A stretch of 64,000 nucleotides of DNA from Halichondria panicea (GCF_963675165.1 NC_087379.1:2608201-2672200), one strand, 5' to 3'; counted from the stretch's first letter, positions 43,980-56,037 are shown. Notes: a model not told the origin generated them from the letters alone. Program-made: numbers and translations.

Positions 43980-44084
43980 ATGCTATTTCTGTTTATTCTT
44001 ATTCCCATCAACTCTGCCATCAAAAATGCTCCTGAACGACTCTTTAGCATCAACCAACGTGACATACAATCTTTACAATACTGA
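43980..44084 (+). pseudogene. Family fragment: last two membrane segments region, unit 1
   Basis: Reads MLFLFILIPINSAIKNAPER then LFSINQ before losing similarity and stopping. This aligns with IFILIPINMAIDDAPARLFSINQ of the 9746-17057 gene. Everything upstream and downstream of this block is missing. Same fossil at 54794-54898. Confidence 0.75.
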
Positions 44085-45930
44085 GCTTAGATCAAAAAAT
44101 TTATGTTCAGCACTTGTATATGCGTTGCTTTAATTTTTTGCTGCATGTTTGCTGTCCTAGCAGTGATGACTGCATGCATGGTCCTGCTTATAGTGAGTGC
44201 TGTGTTTTGGGAGTACAATCTGTACACATTTGGTATAGTGTACATGCGTGTATGTGAAAAAATCTTGTTAACACTTCTATTTCAGGGTAAATAAACAGCA
44301 GCATTAAAGATTTGCAATTACAACTGGTTTGTACCACAATAGTGTGTCGGATAGCTCTGGCTTATCTACTGCATGCTCTCACACTGAGTTTCATGCACAC
44401 ACACACATGCACACACACACACACACACGCACACGCACACACACAAACTTCCCAGAGCTCAGCCATTTCCAGTCGGACACCTTTATTATATTCTCCTATA
44501 TAGTGCCCTAGTGGCTGAGTTACATTATGACTCGGGCGGGGATTACGGGAATGGATGGTGAGGGGTATGCAGCTGCTCAATTTTCTAGAGAGAGAGAAAG
44601 AGAGAGTGAACTATCGTTTTTTGTGGCTCAAATTGTTGGTATTCCACTCACAAGTACACCCTCAACAGGTTCACTATCACCACTGGTAAGTGATATTTAG
44701 TTCTATTTACGCTCTTATAATGCTGAATCACTGACTTCCTTGCCCACCACCATAATTATTGCTGAACCTGCATGCCCTTGCTTATATTGAAGCTCCAAAT
44801 TGTTATGTGCATGCATGAGTGGTCATTCCAGTATGTGTGTATATTCACATGCATTCCAGTGTTACTAGTTGCTCCATGCAGCTTCAGATTATTCCCTTGC
44901 ATGTAGGTGTTGATCGTTTGGTTGGTATATTGGCTCTGTGATCCTATTTCTCACTCTATAACTGCTTGTGGGATTGTAAATTAGTTTAATTTGTATTTCT
45001 ATATCACGTCTTTTGTATCAATTTCAATTTCTGTGAGTGCATTTCTACTGTCTGATATATATAGGAATTGACATTCATTTGATACTTCGAACTGCACCTC
45101 AGCGCAATTAAGCAAACTCTTTGGGTGCTCTATACAAGTGTTCAGTGTTGCGATGATAATGAGTATACAGACAGGAGATGGGGTAGCGCTATACATGCTG
45201 ACAGAGAAACCATGAAAATTCCTTGTTACATGCACATTTATAACTTGTGCATGGTGATGTAAGACAAATAAACTAATTGAAAAGCTCGTGGGCTTGATGG
45301 TATCACATGCCTTACATCACCACACAAGTCATAAATGTAACAGGGAATGTTCATGGTTCCTCTGTTAGCATAATTATGATATCCACATGTATATATACAT
45401 AATAATGTATATGTGGCCAAGCAAATTGATTCTTAACAGCTTGTTACGACATGCAGAATCATTAGTAGCATTTTTTTAGTATCGTCGTTTATTATTGGAA
45501 AATGTTCATGGCGTTTGCATGTACTATGGTTGAGGCTTGATGTAGTTGTTGTCACATGCATTATTCATGAGCATGAACTTTGATTTGCTGTGTACTTGTC
45601 CAACCTTTAATTGTGTGGTGTGCAGAGAAATGCATGCATGCATGCATATACCATTGTCAACTTATAAACGCTCTTAAAATAACATGGCCACAAATCAGTT
45701 GACAATTCATTTTTAATGGCATGCACGTGCTGTTTAGCCTATACCCACCCATACAGTGTGTATTCACTGGATGTTAGTTTAGTGTTATGTCCATGAATGA
45801 TTATAATGCTATTGGATATATTTTACCATGGAAATGGTGTGATTTGAACATGCAACTATAAGGCTCACAAAGAAATTAGCCAGGCTGAGTGTTAACATAT
45901 TAATCTATAATCTTCTAGACTAAAGCCAAT
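44085..45930. other. Non-coding part of unit 1 between fossils
   Basis: Contains the microsatellite, a dispersed repeat near 44815-44880, and an imperfect inverted repeat at about 45195-45368 (ACAGAGAAACCATGAAAATTC against its diverged complement near AGAGGAACCATGAAC, with CTTGTTACAT and TGATGTAAG). The latter looks like a 170-bp MITE. No gene. Confidence 0.45.
44390..44450. repeat. (CA)n microsatellite, unit 1
   Basis: CACACACATGCACACACA-type tract, duplicated at 55985-56037 in unit 2. A GA-rich run (AGAGAGAGAAAGAGAGAG) follows at 44587-44606. Confidence 0.9.
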
Positions 45931-46530
45931 ATGAGATATTTAGCTAACGTGATTTTTGTCATCAGTCTTGCTTCATATGCGAATTCCCTACCTCTTGGAA
46001 ATGCTACAGATGGTGCGGGTGTAGCAAATACGTTTGGTTGCGAGCCAGGAGAAATTAAGTGCTCGAAATGCTTCGATGTGCTCGTTAATGAAATTATATC
46101 AAGTGATCGAAATCGATACAACTTGCAGCGTATTTTTCCATCTGATACAGCAAACCCAGTTTTTATTGCAGTGACATACTACTTTACGAGAAACGTGTCT
46201 GCATGGAAATGGCTCCACTGACTATTCTCTAACCTCCCCCAACCAAACCTGGTTTTGGACTCAGTCCACTTTCTACTTGTTCCAACCAGTTGAATCTCTC
46301 CAGTATACATCTCTCCTGTTTTCTGATCCATCTCTATACATAAGTCAAACGTCTCCTTGTATCTTGAACCAAACTGCATGGAAGCTGATGTCGATATGCT
46401 CAAGTTTCTCACCCAAAGGGTAAAAAGCTGCTATATAGCTGCATGTATACAGTGAGTAATTTTTGCCGTAGATATAGTGTAACTTTATTTTCAGTTAAAG
46501 ATCTATGCCATGGAACAAAAAGTTGCTGCA
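45931..46530 (+). pseudogene. Family pseudogene, exon 1 and start of exon 2, unit 1
   Basis: Exon 1 (45931-46419) starts with a signal peptide (MRYLANVIFVISLASYANSL) and CEPGEIKCSKCFDVLVNEII. One frame change at about 46200 (before NGSTDYSLTSPNQTWFWTQS) and another at about 46345 (before SLYLEPNCMEADVDMLKFL) break it. A donor AGG|GTAAAA is kept, and exon 2 restarts at 46495 with LKIYAMEQKVAA, homologous to LKLLAMQQKI of the intact paralogue. From 46531 it is replaced by retroelement sequence. It is closest to the 9746-17057 gene in exon 1. Confidence 0.85.
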
Positions 46531-46910
46531 CGGCTAGATATAGCATCCAACGGTTTTTGGGGAGGAACATTTGAACGAACTTACTTCGATGTTAGAGTAT
46601 ACCCAACCCTCCTCCGCATACAGAAAGCATGAAAGGATTAAAAAGCGGGCCTACGAACAAAGAATAAGAGAGATCGAACACGCCACCTTTACACCACTTG
46701 TACCGTCCGCCACAGGGGGGTTAGGTAATGAGGCCAACACGTTTAATTTACAAAAGACTGGCATCACTACTGGCAACCAAATGGAACTATCCCTACAATA
46801 GTATAATGTGCTGGCTAAAATGCCGACTATCATTCCCTCTTCTCCGATCATCAATCATGTCCATTAGAGGACCAAGATCCTGATAACCCCTACAGCTGTG
46901 GGCCTGGTAA
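46531..46910 (+). mobile_element. Retroelement-linked ORF tail inserted in pseudogene, unit 1
   Basis: Reads LDIASNGFWGGTFERTYFDV, then YRKHERIKKRAYEQRIREIE, FTPLVPSATGGLGNEANTF and, after frame changes, YKRLASLLATKW and MCWLKCRLSFPLLRSSIMSI. I know this block as a recurring C-terminal piece of mobile-element ORFs in cnidarians and sponges; the element class is not certain. Several frame shifts and stops: a dead fragment. Confidence 0.65.
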
Positions 46911-49000
46911 ACTCTAAATCTAACATTACAACATAAACTATTTTCACTTTTGGAATTTTTCTACCATTGCTATAAATAGCAGAGCTCTATACGCTTATAT
47001 CTGACTCACAAGCTGGCTAGAAAGTGAGCAACCAAGGAAAGCAGGTGACCCTAACTGGATCTATATCATACTATTATGTTACAGTTCATTTTACAGTTCA
47101 TTTACATATTGAAAAACATTCATATTGACCAGGAACTTGGAATAAAAGGACCTATCTATGTCTCAGCACGATCAGACAAGGTAACAGCATGCCCAGAAAG
47201 TCCTTCTAGATGGATATTGCCAGCTATATTAGCTATCCTGCACTGTACAAGCTAACTAGCTCGCGCTCATAGATAAACAAAATTTATAGCTGAATCATAA
47301 CCGTCGCATAATTGGAAAAGCGCTTTATAAAAAGCCTGCAGTTGAGCATGCGCTTAAAATAAAGATACGCTTATAGTCGAGTAAGCGCTAATAATCCAGT
47401 TTCTATACAGTATTATTATACATGTATAATTATGTACCTTTCAAGTAGTCTTTATTATAATCAACTGATGTTTTAGTTAGTCCATGCATTATGTAGACGG
47501 CTATATAGTACATATCTACACTGCACATGTGCAAACCTGACTCATGATTGACCATGTATAATTATTCTATAACTGATATTATATACTGCATGACTTCTAC
47601 TGCATGCACGTATACATGTGCAACCCATGAAAATATTCGTGATTGTGTAAAATGATGAGCTTCCTGGTTTTATAACTATATACAACAGACCACATGCAGT
47701 ACTGATTGTATCGAAGATACCTATGACTTGGAATTCTTGTATAAATGTTATACTGGTAGACCATATACATCGAGTGTTAATGAGCTCGAGAATGATGATC
47801 ATAGTAAACTATTTAGCATTCAGTTCGACAAAGAATGTGCATTGTGACCTTCTTTTTGGTGCTAAAATAGCTTTGATACTTATAATAAGTTTGCTGCATG
47901 TTGTTGAATCATTTGCCATCGAATTTTCTGTCCTGAGTCCTGACTAGGCCTGTGCCAAATATTCCGAAATAATTTTTGGCACTGTGAAAACAGTTTAATG
48001 ATATTCATTGAGTTGCACATGCGCAGTAGCTCAGAACACGCCCATATTTTACATGGCAGTAAACCGGTTTATGAGCTGAAGAATGCAATTAGCGTTGATT
48101 ACTATACTACTTACGTCAGTAAGTGTGTAGGTTTCTCCTAGCTGGTATATACTCTCTCTGGCATGACTGCTGTTCTATACATACATCATCATGTATAGCG
48201 TGTCTATATATAATGTAAACGAACATGCATGCATGTAGACACAGTCACTAGATCGATATCGATATATTATTAAGTGTATGTGTAAAATTGCACTCATGCG
48301 GCAGTGGGTGGAATGCTCTGACACTCATTGAAACTCTCAGGATACCCTCCAGGGTATAAATTCCATGTAACCTGCTAGGGTTTACATTAAAATTCATGTA
48401 CCCTAAGGGTACATTGGCTGTGGTCAGTCTGAAGCCCTCCTTTCACTAGGCCAAAAAAAGTTTTAGCATAACAGGTGTCTAAAGAATAATATGCATCAAT
48501 GTCAAACTTTTGGTAAAGATCATTACATTAAATTTTGCATAACTATGTTCACATGGCAAAAAATGGCTGAAGATGCAGACTCATAAATCAGCCGCCGTTC
48601 TTTTAATTAGGGATCAGTTCAAATCAGCGAGATAACACTGAGAATCATAGTATGTCTTGAGTCAGTTGTGTGTTATGTTTATTTTTACATTGTTATGTCA
48701 CATTTTTGTAGAATAATCGGATTTTTTATGGGAATAATGGGCACATTTTTCAAGAATTAAAGAATAGAATAATGGGTGGGCCTATGCCTCCACGCTTTAA
48801 TTAAAGACCTTCTCTTTTAAAAAAAGACTACCAAGACAAAATTTGTGGAAAGCAAAAAATGTGCGGATATCTGAAGTTGTAAATGTGGTTAATTGTCAAG
48901 TGCAAGCACACGCATACAAAATTATGTGCACAGTGCACATGCACGGCAGGGTTCAAAGAGTGTTTACAACTACTACTCAGTTGTAAAAGGGTTGGATAAC
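46911..49000. other. Non-coding part of unit 1
   Basis: Holds the fossil promoter/exon at 47790-47945, GC-rich AAGCGCT motifs near 47318-47395, a small hairpin series TACCCTNNAGGGTA at 48350-48405, and the unit-edge sequence from about 48770. No gene. Confidence 0.45.
47790..47945 (+). pseudogene. Fossil 5' region of another family copy, unit 1
   Basis: GATCATAGTAAACTATTTAG, then GTGCATTGTGACCTTC and GATACTTATAATAA match the conserved upstream block of the family genes (49780-49870) with scattered changes. The match ends before a TATA box or ATG. It marks a lost family copy in the same orientation. Also at 59379-59534. Confidence 0.65.
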
Positions 49001-49036
49001 AGCTTCTAATTGTCAATAGGTGTTCATAGTACAAGC

Positions 49037-49113
49037 TAGCCTCGACCCCCGGCCGATCCGTCTCCAATTGAAGTTTGTTCTATTAAAAAAAAATCGGCCT
49101 GGGACCGAGGCTA
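49037..49113. mobile_element. 77-bp mini-element, TAGCCTC family, exact 9-bp TSD
   Basis: TAGCCTCGACCCCCGGCCGAT and ATCGGCCTGGGACCGAGGCTA are inverted around an A/T-rich loop. AGTACAAGC flanks it at 49028-49036 and 49114-49122. It interrupts the first 141-bp repeat only; the other repeats give the empty site. Also at 60622-60697. Confidence 0.92.
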
Positions 49114-49570
49114 AGTACAAGCTATACCCGCAGTGTATTGTTTATTATTGTACTACCTCGTGCAGTTCTATGTATTTCCTCGGGGAATACATACAACTAC
49201 TACTCAGTTGTAAAAGGGTTGGATAACAGCTTCTAATTGTCAATAGGTGTTCATAGTACAAGCTATACTCGCAGTGTATTGTTTATTATTGTACTACCTC
49301 GTGCAGTTCTATGTATTCCCTCGGGGAATACATAGAACTACTACTCAGTTGTAAAAGGGTTGGATAACAGCTTCTAATTGTCAATAGGTGTTCATAGTAC
49401 AAGCTATACCCGCAGTGTATTGTTTATTATTGTACTACCTCGTGCAGTTCTATGTATTCCCTCGGGGAATACATAGAACTACTACTCAGTTGTAAAAGGG
49501 TTGGATAACAGCTTCTAATTGTCAATAGGTGTTCATAGTACAAGCTATACTCGCAGTGTATTGTTTATTA

Positions 49571-49637
49571 TTGTACTACCTCGTGCAGTTCTATGTATTC
49601 CCTCGGGGAATACATAGAACTGCACGAGGTAGTACAA
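49571..49637. repeat. 67-bp near-perfect palindrome at unit junction
   Basis: TTGTACTACCTCGTGCAGTT runs through TATTCCCTCGGGGAATA and back to AACTGCACGAGGTAGTACAA. The right half is an inverted copy of the 3' end of the 141-bp repeat and closes the array. The same palindrome ends the short array at 60874-60940. Confidence 0.92.
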
Positions 49638-49947
49638 ATCCAATATACACCCTTGATATCCATGGTACAACTATTACATGTACGTCACGTGTACATGCCT
49701 AACCCTAACTTATGTGTATGCTGTGAATTGACTAACATATAATTATACATCGAGCTAGTGCATGTATGTGTATAATGAGATCATAGTAAACTATTTAGCA
49801 TTCAGTTTGACAATGAAATGTGCATTGTGACTTCGTTTTTGATGCTAAAAATAGCTTGATCCTTATAATAAATGTGGCATTGACAATAGCACGTGGTATA
49901 TATAGTTTTTGTCCAGGGTGTGAGCAGAACACTAGTTTGCAATTGTC

Positions 49948-52205
49948 ATGTCTGAATCCAAATACCTACTCTTTCTAGTAGTACTAGTTAGTGCTAGTAA
50001 TGCTGTTAGTGGTGCACCTGTGAATATTGCTCCATGCAGTAGTGACTGAAAGTTCTGGTCATGAACCTTTACCTCAGTGTGACCCATGCAGGAGAGGACA
50101 GTTGTTCCCAGTGTTACGATTTGCTTGTCAACGAAGTGATTATAAGCAACAAAAACCGTTATAATCTCCAAAAGGTTTTCTTTCCTGCAAACTATTCTGA
50201 CCCTGTGTTTGTAAGGGTTACCTATCATTTTACTCAAAACCCAGACGGTCCTACAGACTATTTGGAGGAAGGTTCAACTCAAGTATAGTTTTGGACGGAA
50301 TCGACATTCTATCTCTTCCAACCAATAGCAAGTTTGCAGTTCACTTCTCTCCTGTTTTCTGACACAACGTTAAGTTCAAATAAAATCGATTTGTATTTAC
50401 AGCCAAGTTGTGAAAACAGTAGTATCGATATGATGCAGCTACTAACTCAAAGGGTAAGTGAATTATTAAGAAAATTGCTTCAATTGGTGGTTTTATACAT
50501 TGATTATAGGCCCTGCATGTAATCCAGTAATTAGCAATAATAATAATATTATATGTCTCTTAAAACATTTTGTTCTTCAAAATTACAGTTAAAGTCGTAT
50601 ACAGCTATGCAAACTATTGCTGCTCCAATTAGCGATGATTACGATGCAAAAGGAGAGAGCTTAGAAACATTGTTAAAGTTTCACAATGGTAGTTATATCG
50701 ATGGAGGTCAACATCTTAGCTATTATACATTTGCTTTCCACTTTGTATTCCCATTTCTTGGAGTTTTGTTCGTTGCGAATCTGCTACATCATTTTGTAGA
50801 AAACAATAAACTTATTTTTGTGAGGAGTGACAAGTCTGCAGACAATGACAGCCATGGTCTGGGAGAGTTAAAGATTTCAACTGTCAATATGACTGTATAT
50901 ATCAGTGTAACTTGTTGTTTTCTTTTTGTGCTTTTTGTGATTGTACTTGATTGCATTGGAGTCAATAAACGGGTCTTCTTTGTACAAGACGAAATTTATT
51001 ATTTTCCCGAAGCAAAGAGTGGAAATGAGTCATCTGTAATGACTCTAATCCTGGAATTTAGTGTACCTGGTTTGATGCTTGCTGAAGATTTGCTTGTACT
51101 CGTTTTAATGTTTTTGATGTGTATACGCAAGTTGTGTACTCGTACTAAATCTACTGATAAACAGTGTTGTAAAGGATGCAGCTGCTTAGGACAGTCGTGC
51201 AAGTTGTCTTTAGGATCCAACAAGAAGTGGTACAACATTATAATGGGGCCAATTTCTTGCTTGCTTATCCATTCATATCATATCCTGGTGGGATTCATTC
51301 ATACACCACACCATGCAACAAGCATGCTGGTTTTCTACGGACTTATGATTGTTACTTTTATCTTAACATTAAAGGCTGCCTATTATAACTTATTTAAGTT
51401 GTACCAATGGCACCAGAGGCAGTCCACATGTAACTGTATTTGCAGGATATTGTTTTGTCTTTGGCCTTGTGTTATCGATGAGGATGAAGGTCAAGGGACA
51501 ATCGTGGAGAATGACAGTGAAGGGACAATCACGCGCGAGTGGAATGAAGAGCGTGAGAGGCAATCCCGATGTAACAAAATCTGCAGAGCAATAGTTTGCT
51601 GTTGTCCTATTATGAAGGAAGAGGAAAGTACTCAGACGGGTGAAAGTAATCAGGTGGATAAAGGTAAATGCTGTTATTGCCCTTTTGTTATTAAAAAGAA
51701 AGAAGATGAGGAAGCTAATTGCATCAAAAGGTCTAAAACTAAATGTGCACGCTGTTGTTATTCAAGTTTCTTGATTTTTTGTTTCTATTGGTTTTGCCGG
51801 ACTAAAAACAATCAACATTGTTGTGCCCTACTGCTCATCTTTGGTTTGTCTATCTTGACAGGCTTGGTTTTTGTTTATATAGCATTCCTGTTTATCTTAG
51901 TGCCAATCAACCACGTTATTGATGATGCACCAGCACGAATCCTCAGCATCAACCAGACCATAGTTATTCTCTTTGGAGCTGCCATAACTTACAAGATTTA
52001 CCAAGATAGGAAGTTTGAGACGTTTCTCGACTACTTGGTGAGAGCTGTCACCAATAAAGATAAAATAGAAGATCGTCACTTCAAGGACATTAAAACAGAC
52101 GCCTGGGAAAAGATGAGCCGTAATGAGAGACGCAAAGAAGTGGCTTACGTTGCTCTTAGTGCTATGTATGAAACAGCCAAAGTTATACCTAACAACGCAG
52201 GGTGA
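49948..52205 (+). pseudogene. Seven-TM-like family member, unit 2, exon 1 broken, exon 2 intact
   Basis: Exon 1 49948-50453, exon 2 50589-52205. Exon 1 carries two extra TGCA tetramers (50035-50038 and 50087-50090) relative to the intact gene at 61251, and a TGG-to-TAG stop at 50286-50288 in the WFWTES motif. The stop makes a full-length protein impossible from either start. Exon 2 is 538 aa, open, and identical in protein sequence to that of unit 1, including the Cys-rich third loop. The TATA box at 49897-49904 is intact. If transcribed, a protein could start only within exon 2 (Met of AMQTIAAPISDDYDAKGES). Confidence 0.75.
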
Positions 52206-54793
52206 CTGATTGAACACTTAAAAACGCTATTGAAGTACAATGGCTATAGACTACTACTGATTCGAATCGTATAGAAACTCTTTTTAACTATGTGTTTTAA
52301 GTGTGTTGTCACTCCATAATAGCTGTTCTAGACTGTACTTGTAGCCTTTTGTTTATACGGTAGTATAATATATTGTAGCTAATTTATCTGTCATTCGGTT
52401 GAGATCTGTTGCTGCAGTGTTGAAACAATAATTATAACCATAAACGAGTCAAAAGTCATGTTGCATGGTTAAGAATAATGGTGCCTAAAAAGTCCTATTA
52501 CTATACATAATGGTATTCTCTTCTGGTTTGTATTACCATTCCTTGCTCACATTCCAAATAACGGTGTCGTCTTCACAGTGAACACACTCATTACATAAGA
52601 AAGGTTCAGCTATACTCTAAGCATATAAATTATAGGCACTTAGCCTTTGTGCACGTGGTTATAGTACTGTGGTTATAGTACTGTGTGTGGAGACTTTTGA
52701 CTGTTCAATTTATGCACACCTGCATGCACCATCGAAGTAATTACGAGCTACGAGCTTGAATGTTAGCAGATCGGCTGTTGCAAACCTTATACACACTGTG
52801 CTCGTTTTGGGCACGTCAGCGTGTTACTAACCCTCGCCTCTCCATTGACTAATTGATTGTAGCCATACACAATCTTCTAAATCTGATGGTTTCACACCCA
52901 AGGATGTGTATTCAGCCTACCTCATGATTTTTAAGGTACCATTATTTCCAGTTACCCATCAATTAGAAACAATCTCTGCACACATGCACAGAGCAGCAGT
53001 TGACCGAGGCGAAGGCGATGGCACAGAACAGGAACCTATTGGGTAGTACACACCCTCCAGTTCATCACCAAGTATACTCGGCAGGCGTTTGTATATACCC
53101 CTGCCCTATAGTGGATAGGATAGCACCTATGCTCAGCAAGAGAGCTCTATAACGGTTAGGCTGTCACTTAAAAGCGTTTGCTACCAGCTGCTGATGCAAT
53201 TTATTACCTGTATACACATGCATATAATTATGATAACTGAAGTCTGAAATAAGTATTGCCACACTGTTTTCCTTTCATCTTAGAGGTCAAAATGCAACAA
53301 GCCGACATACACAACACACAATGCCACTACCTAAAGCAGCCGTCTCACATGTCACACAATACACAATGCCACTATTTTAATAAGTATAGTAGTAGATCTA
53401 TCACGTGCACAGCAACTATACTGTAGGTAGTGACATTGTGTGTTGTGTGTCAGGTGATACTGCTAACACAATGCCACTACCTATAATTAAAGTAGTCCTC
53501 TCACATGTCACACAATGCAACTACTGGAGTTTGTAGAATCTTTAATGCAGCACATGAATAAAAGTGTTGAGCATAGTGCGTTCCTTATAATAATAATTAT
53601 GCACTATTATGCTCATATATATAAATTTGTTGCCCAGTGAGTGGGCGATCAAAGCAACCGAGTGCTCTGTATATGGCATATTGCATCACTATTATACCAT
53701 AGCAACCATAATTATATTGCTGTGTGTGTAAATGCAGTGGATGAAGTCTGCTTTTTGAGTTATGACCCATGCACCCTCCCTTTTTGAGGGCTAAATGTGT
53801 GAATAGCCCACATATGCATGACTTCCACAATGCACAATGCACGGGAATAACCCGTGTATTGTGCATTTTGATACCATCTGTCCGTTTACACTTAGGGGAT
53901 TTATGCTATAGATTGGTATACATGCATGTATGCAGGTATGTGTCTTAAATGTATATACACGTCAGTTACTGAACAAGTCAAATGAGATGGCTTGAGATTG
54001 AGTGCAGGACTGAGTCATGTATTCGGGTGGAGTCTGGTCCCGCTCTATTCGAATTAGCGAAGGTCTACTGCAGGGGGGCCGGACAGCATCACACGAGCAA
54101 ATATTTCTGCTGAGTCAGGCAAGATTTTTTACATTGAGTTCAATGTGAAATTTGTCAACTAAATTACTCATTATAAATTACTCTTACCGGTTTCCCTCAT
54201 TTTAACTAGAAGAATCAGTTTATACTCAGCGTTAATTTGAGGTTTAGTGAGCCTACAGTCTCGAGTCAAAGCCTCGTGTACATCTAGGTTCGAGCTTTTT
54301 AGCTTCTAAGCGACAATGAAGCTTTAACATCAAAATCTACCTCATTGTGTTGAGGCTGCATCCATGGTACAAACACAGTGCTATCACATCCATGCAGGTG
54401 AGTAGACTCAGACAGACAGACAGACTGATCGCGACTATTATATACCACGTGGCGCCGCGGGTTAATAATGGTGATGGTAAAATGCCAAGCATGTTGACAT
54501 GGAATTGACAAATAGTGTAGGTGCAAACATTAGAGTTGGATAAGTGGAAAGGCCTGAAGAAAAGCAAGTCGAAACGCCAAATGAGCACACTTCTTTGATA
54601 AAAAATAGAATTCTCAACATTCTACTGTTTGTAATCAAGCGGAAGGTACAACAAGCAGGAACAATAGTGGTATATTGGTGATTTGACAAGCCCGGTTACA
54701 GATATTGCAGATCAGAGCGCTACCGGTAGTGGAGTTGATAAAAAAACGTATTAGTTTTCCGATATCTTAAATTTCATTATTGATGACCTATGT
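52206..54793. other. Non-coding part of unit 2
   Basis: Equivalent of 40967-43979 without the 439-bp insertion. Stem-loop at 53829-53867. No gene. Confidence 0.5.
53829..53867. other. Conserved stem-loop, unit 2
   Basis: Identical to 43018-43056: 17-bp stem with one G-T pair and an AATAA loop. Confidence 0.65.
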
Positions 54794-54898
54794 ATGCTAT
54801 TTCTGTTTATTCTTATTCCCATCAACTCTGCCATCAAAAATGCTCCTGAACGACTCTTTAGCATCAACCAACGTGACATACAATCTTTACAATACTGA
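54794..54898 (+). pseudogene. Family fragment, unit 2
   Basis: Same short block as at 43980-44084 (LIPINSAIKNAPERLFSINQ). A 4-bp TATG duplication just upstream distinguishes it from unit 1. Confidence 0.75.
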
Positions 54899-55155
54899 GC
54901 TTAGATCAAAAAATTTATGTTCAGCACTTGTATATGCGTTGCTTTAATTTTTTGCTGCATGTTTGCTGTCCTAGCAGTGATGACTGCATGCATGGTCCTG
55001 CTTATAGTGAGTGCTGTGTTTTGGGAGTACAATCTGTACACATTTTGGTATAGTGTACATGCGTGTATGCGAAAAAATCTTGTTAACACTTCTATTTCAG
55101 GGTAAATAAACAGCAGCATTAAAGATTTGCAATTACAACTGGTTTGTGCCACAAC

Positions 55156-55935
55156 TAGAGCACTAAAGTGCAAACCCTCGGCTGGTGACATGATTATAAA
55201 GAAACCAGAAGACTGATATAATGCAGTGCATATAGTGATGTTGTTATCATCATCATGCATGACTTGCACAGCAACTCAGGAGCAATAAAACTAAACCAGA
55301 CTGGAGGCATGCTGAAACATTTGAGAACAGGTAGTAGTACTATAAATATATGCACTGTGGATTAGGATCACAGCAAAGAAGCATGGAGTCTCAGAGAAGT
55401 ATGGCTCCAGGTCCTGCATGGATCCCAGTCAGCTTAAAGCAAGCTTTCTGGTTTAGTGACCCTGTTCCAATATTGTTCCTGGTATATACAGCTTTCTACT
55501 TTAGTGACCCTGTTCCATTGTTTCTGGACCTGGTACAGGATCACTTCAGTTATAAGTAACGCATGTGCAAGTTCTGTTCAAGCTACATTTTGCTCGCTTT
55601 TATTAGACAACGAAGCTTTAACACCGAAAGCTGCCACTATTAGAAGTACTGACTTGTTGTGTGGAGGCTACCCATGCTGTAAACGCAGTGCTAGAGCATC
55701 CAGGTAAGCAGACCCAGTCACAAGCTTCTTAGCTTTTGCTCGTTTTTATTTGACAACGAAGGTTTAACATGAAATTCTGCCACTATTAAAATTAATAACT
55801 TGTTGTATGAAGGCTATCCATGCTGTAAACGCAGTGCCATGGCGTGCAGGTGAGTAGACTCACACATTACAAACAAACAAACAGACCAACGGACTACTAT
55901 ACCCGTGGCCGCCCACGCGCGCCTCGGGTAATAAT
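55156..55935. other. 780-bp block present only in unit 2
   Basis: Unit 1 reads TTTGTACCACAA|TAGTGTGTCGGATAG directly. Here about 780 bp intervene. It contains two related segments, AGACAACGAAGCTTTAACAC (55600) and TGACAACGAAGGTTTAACAT (55750), each followed by a GCCACTATTA and a CATGCTGTAAACGCAGTGC motif, that also resemble 43500-43580 (GCGACAATGAAGCTTTAACA). So the block is an expanded local repeat rather than a clean transposon. It could be a gain here or a loss in unit 1. Confidence 0.7.
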
Positions 55936-55984
55936 GTGTCGGATAGCTCTGGCTTATCTACTGCATGCTCTCACACTGAGTTTC

Positions 55985-56037
55985 ATGCACACACACACAT
56001 GCACACACACACACACACACGCACACGCACACACACA
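55985..56037. repeat. (CA)n microsatellite, unit 2
   Basis: Counterpart of the tract at 44390-44450 with the same interruptions. Confidence 0.9.

Larger units (their letters stand above)
38362..49640. repeat. Tandem unit 1 (about 11.2 kb)
   Basis: Collinear with 49641-60940 at very high identity from about 38442 (CCCTTGATATCCATGGTAC) to the 141-bp repeat array near 49000-49640. The exon-2 protein at 39350-40966 is identical to that at 50589-52205. Differences include the insertion at 41431-41869 present only here, a roughly 780-bp block present only in unit 2 (55156-55935), and small indels. The unit carries gene 38730-40966, fossils at 43980, 45931 and 47790, and long non-coding stretches. 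Confidence 0.92.
49001..49640. repeat. 141-bp tandem repeat array, about four copies
   Basis: The GGGG landmark of CCCTCGGGGAATACATA falls at 49182, 49323, 49464 and 49605, an exact 141-bp period. Each unit runs ACTACTCAGTTGTAAAAGGG ... CTTCTAATTGTCAATAGGTG ... CTACCTCGTGCAGTTCTATG. Only about two copies are at 60590-60940 and a fraction at 38362-38440. The array sits at the junction of tandem units. Confidence 0.93.

Noticed and set aside
49001-49640. Regularly spaced repeats considered as a CRISPR array
   Set aside because: The period is 141 bp with no variable spacers; the whole unit repeats. The context is eukaryotic.
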